Assembly: GCA_965279565.1 (NCBI GenBank)
Contig: OZ257249.1
Coordinates: 806,001-870,000 of the forward strand
Reading direction: 5' to 3'
DNA: 64,000 bases
Source of the DNA: Tagaea sp965279565
GTDB lineage: Bacteria; Pseudomonadota; Alphaproteobacteria; CACIAM-22H2
This document shows, one piece after another, positions 25,575-33,610 of the stretch; the stretch's first letter is position 1; each line of letters begins with the position of its first letter. A program made the translations under genes and the position numbers. The notes under the pieces were generated by a model that saw only the letters and a list, made by a program, of their open reading frames with translations, had not been told where the DNA came from and searched no databases.

Positions 25575-26279
25575 ATGTTCGATCTCTATGTCTGGCCGAC
25601 GCCGAACGCCTACAAGGTCTCGATCCTGCTGGAGGAACTGGGCCTTCCCTACAACGTCCATCCGGTCGACATCGCCAAGGGCGACCAGTTCAAGCCCGAC
25701 TTCCTCAAGATCAGCCCCAACAACAAGATGCCCGCCCTGGTCGACAGCGATGGGCCGGGCGGCAAGCCCTATGCGGTCTTCGAGTCGGGCGCAATCCTGA
25801 TGTATCTGTGCGACCGGTCGGGCACCGACGGTGCGCGCTTCCTGCCGACCGACATGCGAAAGCGCTACGACGTCATCCAGTGGCTGATGTTCCAGATGGG
25901 CGGTGTCGGGCCCATGTTCGGCCAGGCCCACCATTTCCGCCAATACGCGCCCGAGCCGATCAAGTATGCGGTCGACCGCTACACGAACGAGACGGCGCGA
26001 CTCTACGGCGTGCTCGACCGTCGCCTCGGCGAGGTGCCCTATCTCGCCGGCGAATATTCCATCGCCGACATGGCCGTGTTCCCGTGGACGCGCAGCTACG
26101 AGCGGCAGGGCCAGAAGCTCGAGGATTTCCCGAACGTGAAGCGCTGGTTCGACGCGATCAACGCGCGGCCGGCCGTGGTGAAGGGCCTGAAGCTGCTGGA
26201 AGACCGCCGGCGCGTCGGCCCGATGGACGACAAGCAGAAGGAAGTCCTGTTCGGCGCAACCCAGTACGCAAAGCGGTAG
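25575..26279 (+). CDS. Glutathione S-transferase family protein (YghU/YfcG-like)
   Basis: 234 residues. The N-terminal thioredoxin-like domain reads MFDLYVWPTPNAYKVSILLEELGLPY with TPN in place of a cysteine or serine, then ISPNNKMPALVD (cis-Pro) and VFESGAILMYLCD (ESGAI glutathione-binding motif). The C-terminal helical domain has YLAGEYSIADMAVFPW. This matches the Nu-class disulfide-bond oxidoreductases. AGGAA precedes the ATG. It is divergent from the sugar cluster and 10 bp before a methyltransferase gene. Confidence 0.88.
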   Translation: MFDLYVWPTPNAYKVSILLEELGLPYNVHPVDIAKGDQFKPDFLKISPNNKMPALVDSDGPGGKPYAVFESGAILMYLCDRSGTDGARFLPTDMRKRYDVIQWLMFQMGGVGPMFGQAHHFRQYAPEPIKYAVDRYTNETARLYGVLDRRLGEVPYLAGEYSIADMAVFPWTRSYERQGQKLEDFPNVKRWFDAINARPAVVKGLKLLEDRRRVGPMDDKQKEVLFGATQYAKR

Positions 26280-26289
26280 GAGACACCAA

Positions 26290-27027
26290 ATGCTGTTCGT
26301 CGAACTCGTCGAGCTCTATGCGCGCTACGGCTTCCAGATCCGCTCCAGCATCTCGCCCTTCATGCTGACGAAGATCTCGAACAGCCCGGCGGACGACGGC
26401 ACCTTCACCTATGCGATCAAGGACGGCGTCAATATCGGCCATTCGGGCGGCGGCATCAGCCTGTCGGAAGTCGCGATGGTCGAGAATATCGGCGAGATCT
26501 ACGCGCCCAAGCGCATCTTCGCGATCGGCTGCTCGTTCGGCTGGAGCACGCTGGCCCTCGCCAAGGCGATGCCGGCGGCCAAGATCGTCGCCATCGACAT
26601 CGGCCTCGGCATGGGGCGCGAGGGGCTGGAACTGACGAACCGCATCGCGCGCGAGAACGGTTTCAACGTGACCGGCGTGCTGGGGGCGTCGCCCACCGAC
26701 GTGCCCGCCACCGTCGCCGCCCATCTCGACGGGCCGGTCGATATGGTCTTCATCGACGCCGACCATTCGAACGAGGCGCAGACGGCCGACTTCGAGGGCA
26801 TCCTGCCCTTCTGCGCGCCCGACGCCGTGTTCGTGTTCCACGACGTGGTGGTCTGCCAGATGCTGGACTCGTTCAAGGCGATCGCCGCGAAGATGCCGGG
26901 CCACAAGCCGCGCATCCTGACGCGCACCGCCTCGGGCATGGGCATCCTCGTGCCGCACGGCAAGTTGCCCGAGCTGCACCGCGTGCTCGACGCCTATTGC
27001 GATCCGTTCGGCGTCGTCGCGGTCTGA
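26290..27027 (+). CDS. Class I SAM-dependent methyltransferase (Methyltransf_24 type)
   Basis: 245 residues. RIFAIGCSFGWSTLALAKAMP is SAM motif I, KIVAIDIGLGMGREGLEL gives the acidic-loop region, and DMVFIDADHSNEAQTADFEGILPF is the post-I metal or substrate motif typical of Methyltransf_24 (O-methyltransferase-like) proteins. The substrate is unknown. It follows the GST by 10 bp and its 3' end overlaps rlmN antisense by 34 bp. Confidence 0.8.
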   Translation: MLFVELVELYARYGFQIRSSISPFMLTKISNSPADDGTFTYAIKDGVNIGHSGGGISLSEVAMVENIGEIYAPKRIFAIGCSFGWSTLALAKAMPAAKIVAIDIGLGMGREGLELTNRIARENGFNVTGVLGASPTDVPATVAAHLDGPVDMVFIDADHSNEAQTADFEGILPFCAPDAVFVFHDVVVCQMLDSFKAIAAKMPGHKPRILTRTASGMGILVPHGKLPELHRVLDAYCDPFGVVAV

Positions 27028-28175
27028 TCTTCCGCGGGGCGCGACCGGCGCACCCGCTCGCTCGCACTCTTGAGCTGGCCGCACGCCGCGAAGATGTCGC
27101 TGCCGCGCGGCTTGCGCACCGGGCTGGGGTAGCCCGCGTCGTTGACGATCTGCGCGAATTTCGCGATCGCCTCGTCGGACGAGCATTCGAACGGTGCGCC
27201 CGGCCAGGCATTGAACGGGATCAGGTTGATCTTGGCCGGGATGCCGGCGATGAGCTTGACCAGGGCGCGCGCATCCGCCGGGCTGTCGTTGACGCCCTTC
27301 AGCATCACGTATTCGAACGTGATGCGCCGCGCGTTCGACAGCGTGGGGTACGAGCGGCACGCGTCGAGCAGCTCGGCGATCGGATATTTCTTGTTGAGCG
27401 GCACGATCACGTCGCGCAGTTCGTCGGTCACCGCATGCAGCGAGATCGCCAGCATCACGCGCAGCTCCTCGCCGCAGCGCCGGATCATGGGTGCGACACC
27501 CGAGGTCGACAGCGTGATCTTGCGCCGCGACACCGCGATCCCGTCCGGGTCCATGATGATCTTGAGCGCCTTGGCGACGTTCTCGTAGTTGAACAGCGGC
27601 TCGCCCATTCCCATCATGACGATGTTCGTGAACTTGCGGCCCGTCTCCGGGCCCGGCCATTCGCCAAACGTGTCCTTGGCGAGCATGACCTGGCCGACGA
27701 TCTCCTCGACCGTCAGGTCGCGCACGAGGCGCTGGGTCCCGGTGTGGCAGAACTTGCAGGTCAGCGTGCAGCCGACCTGGCTCGACACGCACAGCGTCCC
27801 GCGGTCTTCCTCGGGGATGTGGACGGTCTCGATCTCCTGCCCGTCGGGATAGCGCAGCAGCCACTTCTTCGTGCCGTCGACCGATTCCTGCAGGCGCGAG
27901 ATCTCGGGCCGGCGCATCGCGTATTTCGTCTCGAGCTTGGCGCGCAGCTTCTTCGACATGTCGGTCATGTCCGAGAAGTCGCGCGCACCCTTGCAGTAGA
28001 TCCAGCCCCAGAGCTGGCGCGCGCGGAAGGCGGGCTCGCCCATTTCGGCGAAGATCGCGGCCAGTTCCTCGCGCGAAACGCCCACGAGATTGGCGCGCCC
28101 GTCCGGGCTCGCCGGTGCGGGCAGCGCCTCCTTGAAGGGGGCGAGTTCGGGCTTGGGGACGATGGGCTCGAGCAT
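26994..28175 (-). CDS. rlmN: 23S rRNA (adenine2503-C2)/tRNA methyltransferase RlmN
   Basis: 393 residues. This radical SAM enzyme methylates A2503 of 23S rRNA and A37 of some tRNAs. QVGCTLTCKFCHTG supplies the CxxxCxxC [4Fe-4S] ligands, NIVMMGMGEPLFNYENV is the GEP motif, and ISLHAVTDELRDVIVPLN the SAM region. INLIPFNAWPG and the C-terminal DIFAACGQL carry the methyl-carrying Cys. The ATG at 28175 has no Shine-Dalgarno and lies 6 nt after a -10 element, so the mRNA may be leaderless. The C-terminal 20 residues are basic and non-conserved. Confidence 0.95.
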   Translation of the reverse strand: MLEPIVPKPELAPFKEALPAPASPDGRANLVGVSREELAAIFAEMGEPAFRARQLWGWIYCKGARDFSDMTDMSKKLRAKLETKYAMRRPEISRLQESVDGTKKWLLRYPDGQEIETVHIPEEDRGTLCVSSQVGCTLTCKFCHTGTQRLVRDLTVEEIVGQVMLAKDTFGEWPGPETGRKFTNIVMMGMGEPLFNYENVAKALKIIMDPDGIAVSRRKITLSTSGVAPMIRRCGEELRVMLAISLHAVTDELRDVIVPLNKKYPIAELLDACRSYPTLSNARRITFEYVMLKGVNDSPADARALVKLIAGIPAKINLIPFNAWPGAPFECSSDEAIAKFAQIVNDAGYPSPVRKPRGSDIFAACGQLKSASERVRRSRPAEDQTATTPNGSQ

Positions 28176-28181
28176 GGCGCC

Positions 28182-28210
28182 TATATAGGCGCATGCACCC
28201 GGCCTGTCAC
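28182..28210 (-). promoter_or_regulatory. rlmN promoter, predicted leaderless, within a 16-bp palindrome
   Basis: Minus strand GTGACA (28210-28205, 5/6) is 17 nt from TATATA (28187-28182, 5/6). Only 6 nt separate the -10 from the rlmN ATG, so transcription would start at or next to the A of the start codon. The -10 sits in the centre of a perfect 16-bp palindrome at 28177-28192 (GCGCCTAT mirrored), which could be an operator. The -35 overlaps the end of the ialB-like gene. Confidence 0.55.
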
Positions 28211-28809
28211 CGGCGGACGTTGCAGGCCTTGTCGATGTCGGCGAGGCCCCGCGCGAAGCCGGCAAGCGCGAAATGGTCGGTCGTTTCCGTGCCGCGGCCG
28301 GAAATGCCGCGCACCAGCGCGGTCCCGGACTGCGCCTGGCGCATCGCGTCGATGGCCTGGCGGTTGCCGACCTCGTCGCGCGTCCACGCCTTCTCCGAAT
28401 TGGGCTGGCCGAGATTCGACAGCGGCACCTTGATCCGGCCCACCTCGATCTCCATCGGCCCGTTGTCGCGCAGCGGATAGCCCGCCACCCACGTGACCTC
28501 GTTCGTGCGGCTGGACCCCGGATAGTGTGCCACCGTCAGCGTGATCTCGGCGCGGCGCGCGTTGGCGGGCTTGCTCTCCGATTTCGTCGGCCGGCCGACC
28601 AGATAGCACACGCGCGTCGGGCCGGTTCCTGCCTCGACCGCGATCCAGCCGTCATAGGCGCCGAGCTGGCGCGGCAGGCCGGCACCGGGGGCGGGCTGCG
28701 CCGGGGCTGCGGGCGCAGGTGCCGGGGCAGCCGGGCGCTGCTGGGCTTCGGCAATGCCGGCAACCGTCAGGAACGAAGCGGCAACAACGACGCGAAATCG
28801 ATGTGACAT
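28207..28809 (-). CDS. Invasion-associated locus B (IalB) family secreted protein
   Basis: 200 residues. An N-terminal signal peptide (VVVAASFLTVAGIAEA) is followed by a Pro-Ala-rich linker of about 25 residues. The IalB-like domain has WIAVEAGTGPTRVCYLVGRPTKS, EITLTVAHYPGSSRTNEVTWVAGYPLR and a C-terminal CNVRR. Function in free-living alphaproteobacteria is unknown. An alternative start 17 codons upstream (28860) is possible, but the chosen ATG puts the signal peptide at the N terminus. It is divergent from the rpoE-chrR pair. Confidence 0.78.
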   Translation of the reverse strand: MSHRFRVVVAASFLTVAGIAEAQQRPAAPAPAPAAPAQPAPGAGLPRQLGAYDGWIAVEAGTGPTRVCYLVGRPTKSESKPANARRAEITLTVAHYPGSSRTNEVTWVAGYPLRDNGPMEIEVGRIKVPLSNLGQPNSEKAWTRDEVGNRQAIDAMRQAQSGTALVRGISGRGTETTDHFALAGFARGLADIDKACNVRR

Positions 28810-28818
28810 GGCGAATCG

Positions 28819-28848
28819 TGATCCGGGCTGGAGGACCTTGCGTATCGC
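28819..28848 (+). promoter_or_regulatory. Candidate ECF (RpoE-type) promoter for the sigma gene
   Basis: TGATCC at 28819-28824 equals the -35 element of the alphaproteobacterial ECF11/RpoE regulon. At 18 nt spacing the -10 position reads TATCGC, which shares only the TA start of the usual TAAGTA/TAGGTA. Position upstream of the sigma gene fits the autoregulation known for this sigma group. The match is partial, hence the modest confidence. Confidence 0.35.
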
Positions 28849-28970
28849 ATTGAGCATGATTGACGTCAACCGCCGACAGCCGCCCCGCCCGCACCGCCGC
28901 AACGATTCCCGCCGGCCTGCTGGCAAGGCGCCTGCTTGCGATTGCGCGCCCGGCCTCTATACAAGGCGCG

Positions 28971-29540
28971 ATGCCGTCCGATTCCGAACTCCCGACGCCG
29001 GACATCCATGTCCGCGACATCGCCGCCGTGGCGCGCTTCCAGGACCGCGCCGCGTTCGCGCGGCTGTTCGGGCATTTCGGACCGCGCGTGAAGGCGTATC
29101 TGATGCGCTTGGGTGCGGACAAGGGACAGGCCGAGGATCTCGCCCAGGAAGTGATGCTGACCGTGTGGCGCAAGGCGCCGGCCTACGACGCGAAGCTCGC
29201 CAGCCCCGCGACATGGATCTTCACGATCGCGCGCAACCGGCGCATCGACGCGCTGCGGCGCGACACGCGCACGAAGCTCGACGCCAACGATCCGGGCCTG
29301 CTGCCCGAGCCCGAGGCGCTGCCCGACCGCACGCTCGATGCCGGGCGCTGGGAACGCCGCCTGGCCGCCGCGCTCGACGAGCTGCCGGCCGAACAGGCGC
29401 AGATGCTGCGCCTTGCCTATTACGAGGACCGCTCGCACGGCGACATCGCGCAGAGCCTGCGCCTGCCGCTGGGCACCGTGAAATCGCGCCTGCGGCTTGC
29501 CGTCGCACGCCTGCGCACTATGTTCGAGACCGACCGATGA
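28971..29540 (+). CDS. rpoE: ECF sigma factor, RpoE/ChrR (ECF11) group
   Basis: 189 residues from ATG 28971, preceded by AAGGCG; an upstream in-frame extension is unlike sigma factors. Sigma region 2 reads FGHFGPRVKAYLMRLGADKGQAEDLAQEVMLTVWRKAPAYD with ATWIFTIARNRRIDALRR. Region 4 reads LPAEQAQMLRLAYYEDRSHGDIAQSLRLPLGTVKSRLRLAVARL. The next gene, overlapping by ATGA, is a ChrR anti-sigma factor, which identifies this as the singlet-oxygen/photo-oxidative stress type sigma factor known from Rhodobacter. Confidence 0.92.
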   Translation: MPSDSELPTPDIHVRDIAAVARFQDRAAFARLFGHFGPRVKAYLMRLGADKGQAEDLAQEVMLTVWRKAPAYDAKLASPATWIFTIARNRRIDALRRDTRTKLDANDPGLLPEPEALPDRTLDAGRWERRLAAALDELPAEQAQMLRLAYYEDRSHGDIAQSLRLPLGTVKSRLRLAVARLRTMFETDR

Positions 29541-30196
29541 CAGATCCCCGCGCCCTCGCCGACGAATGGCTCGTCGACTACGCTTCCGGTTCCGCCCCCG
29601 AGGCGGTCGCCGTGCTGCTGAACGCGCATCTCTCGCTTTGCGCCAAGGCGCGCGCGACGGTGGCGCGCCTCGACGCGGTCGGCGGCGTGATGCTCGACCG
29701 CATGGAGCCCGCCGCACTGGCACCCGACGCGCTCGAGCGCATGCTCGCCCGGCTCGACCGGCCGGAACCGCTGCCGGTCGCGCGGGCACCGCGCGCGGCC
29801 CATCCGCTGCTGCCCGAAGCGCTGATCCCCTATGCCGGCGAGGATCTCGAAGCGCTCGCCTGGCGGCGCGTCGTGAAGGGTGTGGAGGAAGCGATCCTGC
29901 CGACCGGCCTTCCCGCCTCGCACAAGATGAGCCTGCTGCGCATCGCCGGCGGGCGCGCGATCCCGGAACACACGCACTATGGCGACGAGCTGCTGCTTGT
30001 CCTGAAGGGCGGGTTCGAGGACGGGCACGGTCATTACGTGCGCGGCGACGTGTGCGCGTCGGACGAGACCGTCACGCACCAGCCGACCGCCGACCGCGCC
30101 GGCGACTGCCTGTGCCTTGCCGTGACGACGGGGCCGGTCAAGCTGACAAGCGGCTGGGGCCGCCTCATCAACCCGCTGCTGCGCCTGCGCGGCTAG
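29537..30196 (+). CDS. chrR: ChrR-family zinc anti-sigma factor with C-terminal cupin domain
   Basis: 219 residues. The N-terminal anti-sigma domain has DEWLVDYASGSAPEAVAVLLNAHLSLCAKA, with the HxxxC zinc ligands. The C-terminal cupin (about residues 110-200) has RIAGGRAIPEHTHYGDELLLVLKGGFEDGHG with the HxHxxxE metal site and ETVTHQP. ChrR holds RpoE inactive until singlet oxygen or organic peroxide signals release it. ATGA overlap with the sigma gene ensures joint synthesis. Its TAG is shared with the convergent SpoU gene in CTAG. Confidence 0.92.
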   Translation: MTDPRALADEWLVDYASGSAPEAVAVLLNAHLSLCAKARATVARLDAVGGVMLDRMEPAALAPDALERMLARLDRPEPLPVARAPRAAHPLLPEALIPYAGEDLEALAWRRVVKGVEEAILPTGLPASHKMSLLRIAGGRAIPEHTHYGDELLLVLKGGFEDGHGHYVRGDVCASDETVTHQPTADRAGDCLCLAVTTGPVKLTSGWGRLINPLLRLRG

Positions 30197-30726
30197 CCCT
30201 TTTTGCGCAGCACCGGGCCGCCCGACACGTGCTTGCGGCGTGCGGGCGAGGTCGGGCCGCCGGGCAGGATCGGGCGCGCCGCGTGCTGGCCCATCGACAA
30301 CACGCGGTCGTACATGACGAGGGCGCCCGCCAGCGACACGTTGATGCAGAACTTGGTCGGGATCTTGACCACGTGCTTGCAGCGCGCCGTCGTCTCGGGC
30401 GACAGCGAGCCGCGCTCGGGCCCGAGGATGTAGGCCGCCGCGCGCGGATGGCGGAAGCTCGGCAGCTCGACCGCGTCGGGCGTGAGCTCGATGCCGACCA
30501 GCACGCAGCCCACCGGCAGGCGCATGTCGTCGAGCGTGGCCCAGTCGTAGATCGGCATGCTGTCAGCCGCGTCCGACGTGTCGGCGCGGTTGGCTTCCGA
30601 CCGGTCGAACGCCGCCGCCAGCGTGAAGGCGAAGGACGCGCCGAACGCATGGGCCGTGCGCGCGAGCGCCCCCAGATTCATGGGCTTCGAGATGCCCTCC
30701 GCACCGATACCGAAAAATCCGCGCAT
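30193..30726 (-). CDS. SpoU/TrmH family RNA 2'-O-methyltransferase
   Basis: 177 residues with the SPOUT knot motifs: motif 1 NLGALARTAHAFGAS, motif 2 AAYILGPERGSLSPE and motif 3 KIPTKFCINVSLAGALVMYDRVL. These bind SAM and transfer methyl to a ribose 2'-OH of rRNA or tRNA. It is the short form without an N-terminal substrate-binding domain. The C-terminal tail is basic and proline/glycine-rich. Substrate unknown. Confidence 0.88.
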   Translation of the reverse strand: MRGFFGIGAEGISKPMNLGALARTAHAFGASFAFTLAAAFDRSEANRADTSDAADSMPIYDWATLDDMRLPVGCVLVGIELTPDAVELPSFRHPRAAAYILGPERGSLSPETTARCKHVVKIPTKFCINVSLAGALVMYDRVLSMGQHAARPILPGGPTSPARRKHVSGGPVLRKKG

Positions 30727-30776
30727 GATGGCGGGACCTTGCCTTGCGCGCGGCCAAGAGGCAAGTTTCCGGGATC

Positions 30777-31778
30777 ATGTCCGAACCCCTGATCGTCGAA
30801 GTCACCCGCGGCGCAATGGTCGAAAGCCGCCATCGCGCCAACGTCGCCGTCGTTTCCGCCGACGGCACACTTGTCGAGTCCCACGGCGACATCGCCCTGC
30901 CGGTCTTCCCGCGCTCGGCGATCAAGCCGATCCAGTCGCTGGGCCTGATCGAGACGGGGGCCGCCGACGCGTTCGCGTGCACGGGTGCCGAAATCGCGAT
31001 CTCGTCGGCCAGCCATGGCGGCGAGCCGATGCATACGCGCACGGTGCTGGCGTGGCTCAACCGCATGGGGCTCGATGTCGGCGATCTCGAATGCGGCGCG
31101 CATCTGCCCACGCATGCGCCCAGCGCCAACATCCTGATCCGCGCCTTCGAGGAGCCCGACGCCTCGCACAACAACTGCTCGGGCAAGCACACCGGCATGC
31201 TCGCCGTGTGCAAACACATGGGCTGGCCGACCAAGGGCTATATCGATCCAGCACACCCGCTGCAGAAGCGCATCGTGGCGACGTACGAAGCGATGCTGGG
31301 CCTGTCGCTGGCCGACGCGCCCACCGGGCTCGACGGCTGCTCGCTGCCGCAGATCGCCGTGCCGGTCCGCGCGCTCGCCTGGGGGATCGCGCGCGTCGGC
31401 GCGCCGGACGGGCTGCCGGCCGAGCGGGCCGCGGCCTGCACGCGCATGGCGGCGGCGATCCGCGAGAACCCGTTCATGCTGGCGGGGACGGGGCGCTTCT
31501 GCACGCGTGCCCTGATCGCCGCGCGCGGCCATGCGGTGCTGAAGACGGGGGCCGAAGGCGTCTACATGGCGGCGGTGCCGGCGAAGAAGATCGGTATCGC
31601 GCTGAAGATCGAGGACGGCAACGGCCGCGGGGCCGAAGTGGCGATGGCGCATTTCCTGGAAAAATACGGCGGCTTCGCCGAGACACCGCGCGCCGAGATC
31701 GAAGCACTGCTCAATCCCAAGATCACCAATGCGGCCGGCCGCACCGTCGGCGACATCCGGCCGGCACCCAACTGGTAA
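30777..31778 (+). CDS. L-asparaginase II, Rhizobium type (type III)
   Basis: 333 residues. Motifs of the R. etli ReAV-type asparaginases are clear: FPRSAIKPIQSLGLIETGAADAF, ISSASHGGEPMH, LECGAHLPTH, and HNNCSGKHTGMLAVCKHMGWP with a metal-binding Cys and catalytic Ser/Lys pairs. TGLDGCSLPQIAVP follows. It hydrolyses asparagine to aspartate and ammonia and is unrelated to AnsA/AnsB. ATG 30777 was chosen over an upstream in-frame extension that lacks similarity. It is followed 7 bp later by a PLP enzyme gene. Confidence 0.92.
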   Translation: MSEPLIVEVTRGAMVESRHRANVAVVSADGTLVESHGDIALPVFPRSAIKPIQSLGLIETGAADAFACTGAEIAISSASHGGEPMHTRTVLAWLNRMGLDVGDLECGAHLPTHAPSANILIRAFEEPDASHNNCSGKHTGMLAVCKHMGWPTKGYIDPAHPLQKRIVATYEAMLGLSLADAPTGLDGCSLPQIAVPVRALAWGIARVGAPDGLPAERAAACTRMAAAIRENPFMLAGTGRFCTRALIAARGHAVLKTGAEGVYMAAVPAKKIGIALKIEDGNGRGAEVAMAHFLEKYGGFAETPRAEIEALLNPKITNAAGRTVGDIRPAPNW

Positions 31779-31785
31779 CGCGCGC

Positions 31786-32886
31786 ATGAGCAACAACGAC
31801 GACCGCATCGCCCGCCTGCTGCACGCGCGCGCCGGCCTTGCCCCGGGCGAACCGCTTGCCCCGCCCATCGTGATGGCAAGCTCGTACCACCTGCCCGGAA
31901 ATCCGGCCGACGCCCCCTTCCAGTACGGGCGCTTCCACAATCCGAGCTGGGATGCCGTCGAGCACGCGCTGGCGATCCTCGAGGATGCGCCCGTCGTCGC
32001 GTTTCCGTCGGGCATGGCGGCGATCGCTTCGGTGCTCTATTCGCGCTTGCGCGCCGGCGACCGCGTGCTGCTGCCGGCGGACGGTTACTACACGACGCGG
32101 GCGCTCGCCGAAAAATTCCTCGGGCCGCTGGGTGTTTCGTTCGACCTGCGCGCGACGGCCGATTTCCTTGCCGGCGGCTTCGCCGGCTACCGGCTGGTGT
32201 GGATCGAAACGCCGTCGAACCCCGGCCTCGACGTGTGCGACATCGCGGCCGTTTCGGCCGCCGCCCACGCGGCGGGCGCCATCGTCGTCGTCGACAACAC
32301 GACGATGACGCCGCTGGGCCAGCGTCCGCTCGATCTTGGTGCCGATCTCGTCGTCGCGGCGGATACGAAGGCACCGTCCGGCCATGCCGACGTGCTGTTC
32401 GGCCATGTCGCGTCGCGCGACAAGGCGCTGCTCGACGCGGTGCGCGACTGGCGCAAGTTCGCCGGCGCCATCCCCGGCCCGTTCGAGGCATGGCTTGTCC
32501 ATCGCGGGCTGGAGACGCTGGAGCTGCGCTTCGCGCGCATGTGCGAGAACGCGGTCGAGATCGCGCGAAGGCTGGCCGTGCATGCCGGCACCGTCTCGGT
32601 GCGCCATCCCGGCCTCGGCAACGATCCCTCGCACGCCATCGCGCGAAAGCAGATGTCGAAGTTCGGCAGCCTCGTCGGCGTGACGTTCGCGTCCGAAGCG
32701 CTCGCCGAGAAATTCATCGCGTGCCGCTTCGTGCGGCCGAGTACCAGCTTCGGCAGCGTGCACACCAGTGCGGAACGCCGCGCGCGCTGGGGCGATGCGG
32801 TGGCGCCGGGCTATGTGCGCCTGTCGGTCGGCTGCGAGCCGCTCGAAGCACTATGGGCAGCGATGGAAGAGGCCCTGAAGGGCTAG
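31786..32886 (+). CDS. Cys/Met metabolism PLP-dependent enzyme (cystathionine gamma-lyase/beta-lyase-like)
   Basis: 366 residues. FQYGRFHNPSWDAVEHALAILEDAPVVAFPSGMAAIASVL, WIETPSNPGLDVCDI and VVVDNTTMTPLGQRPLDLGADLVVAADTKAPSGHADVLFG identify the fold, the last with the PLP lysine preceded by Thr. The active-site lysine context (TKAPSGHAD) differs slightly from the common TKYLNGHSD. The C-terminal FVRPSTSFGSVHTSAERR matches the family. The reaction is a cystathionine or related thioether beta/gamma-elimination; the exact substrate is not certain. It shares CTAG with the convergent GFA gene. Confidence 0.87.
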   Translation: MSNNDDRIARLLHARAGLAPGEPLAPPIVMASSYHLPGNPADAPFQYGRFHNPSWDAVEHALAILEDAPVVAFPSGMAAIASVLYSRLRAGDRVLLPADGYYTTRALAEKFLGPLGVSFDLRATADFLAGGFAGYRLVWIETPSNPGLDVCDIAAVSAAAHAAGAIVVVDNTTMTPLGQRPLDLGADLVVAADTKAPSGHADVLFGHVASRDKALLDAVRDWRKFAGAIPGPFEAWLVHRGLETLELRFARMCENAVEIARRLAVHAGTVSVRHPGLGNDPSHAIARKQMSKFGSLVGVTFASEALAEKFIACRFVRPSTSFGSVHTSAERRARWGDAVAPGYVRLSVGCEPLEALWAAMEEALKG

Positions 32887-33275
32887 TTGCCGGGATATTC
32901 CGGCAGATGCGGGTCGAGGGCGAAGCCGGCAAGGCGCCTCTCGACGAAATCGTGGCGTTGCGAGGCGAGTGCGGCGCCATCGTCGAGCGTGCCGACGGCA
33001 AGATCGATCACCTCGGAACCGTCGCGCTGCCAGAACAGCGTCGAGCCGCAGACGGCACAGAAGCTGCGCGTGGCGAAATCCGACGCGCGGTACGCGGCGG
33101 GCTTGCCCGTCAGCGTGAATCCGGCAAGCGGCACCGTCGCCCAGGTCGCGGCCACGGCACCGGTCGTGCGCCGGCACATGGCACAATGGCAGTGGTTGAC
33201 GCGCGTCACGGGACCGGCCGCTTCATAGCGCACGGCCCCGCAGAGGCATCCACCCTTGAGCCTGGTGCCCTTCAA
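32883..33275 (-). CDS. GFA family (glutathione-dependent formaldehyde-activating-like) zinc protein
   Basis: 130 residues from a TTG at 33275. GGCLCGAVRYEAAGP, NHCHCAMCRRTTGA, RSFCAVCGSTLFW supply the seven-cysteine zinc pattern of the GFA/CENP-V fold. The start codon is inferred from the 4-nt TTGA overlap with the upstream DUF1127 gene and the conserved start of the fold a few residues later. Most family members have no proven enzymatic role. Confidence 0.85.
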   Translation of the reverse strand: MKGTRLKGGCLCGAVRYEAAGPVTRVNHCHCAMCRRTTGAVAATWATVPLAGFTLTGKPAAYRASDFATRSFCAVCGSTLFWQRDGSEVIDLAVGTLDDGAALASQRHDFVERRLAGFALDPHLPEYPGN

Positions 33276-33502
33276 GCGCGCCAGACCGGCTTTTCGATCT
33301 CGCGCGACACGTCGGCCCGGCTCAGCCCCATGTCCTTCAGGGCGGCTTCGTCCAGCCCTTCGAGCCGGAAGCGCGCACTGGCGCGTTCCTGCCACACCAC
33401 GACGGCCAGCAGGCTGGCCCCGATCGCCGTGCCGAACGCGGCGAACGCGTCCCGCCAGGCGGCCCGGAAGTCGACATTCCCGTTTGCGGTCAGACTGACC
33501 AT
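33272..33502 (-). CDS. DUF1127 domain small protein
   Basis: 76 residues. ATG 33502 has a GGAG ribosome site; a longer form from 33571 is possible but lacks one. A hydrophobic stretch (AFGTAIGASLLAVVVW) precedes the C-terminal ARFRLEGLDEAALKDMGLSRADVSREI, the DUF1127 motif. Small DUF1127 proteins in alphaproteobacteria have been linked to RNA turnover and phosphate or carbon control. It is divergent from the LysR gene, 108 bp away, and may be its target. Confidence 0.75.
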   Translation of the reverse strand: MVSLTANGNVDFRAAWRDAFAAFGTAIGASLLAVVVWQERASARFRLEGLDEAALKDMGLSRADVSREIEKPVWRA

Positions 33503-33575
33503 GACCCAATCTCCTTCATGTCCAGAACTTGGAAGTGACGCGAATTTGCGCGTAAAATCGGCTTCCGACAAACGA

Positions 33576-33599
33576 CCTTATCTCGGGCGATGCATAAGG
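33576..33599. promoter_or_regulatory. Inverted repeat, candidate LysR operator
   Basis: A perfect 6-bp inverted repeat, CCTTAT and ATAAGG, separated by 12 nt lies just before the LysR start in the divergent region with the DUF1127 gene. LysR regulators usually bind such dyads between divergent genes and autoregulate. The right arm overlaps the likely ribosome site of the LysR gene. Confidence 0.35.
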
Positions 33600-33610
33600 A
33601 AACCTAAGTC

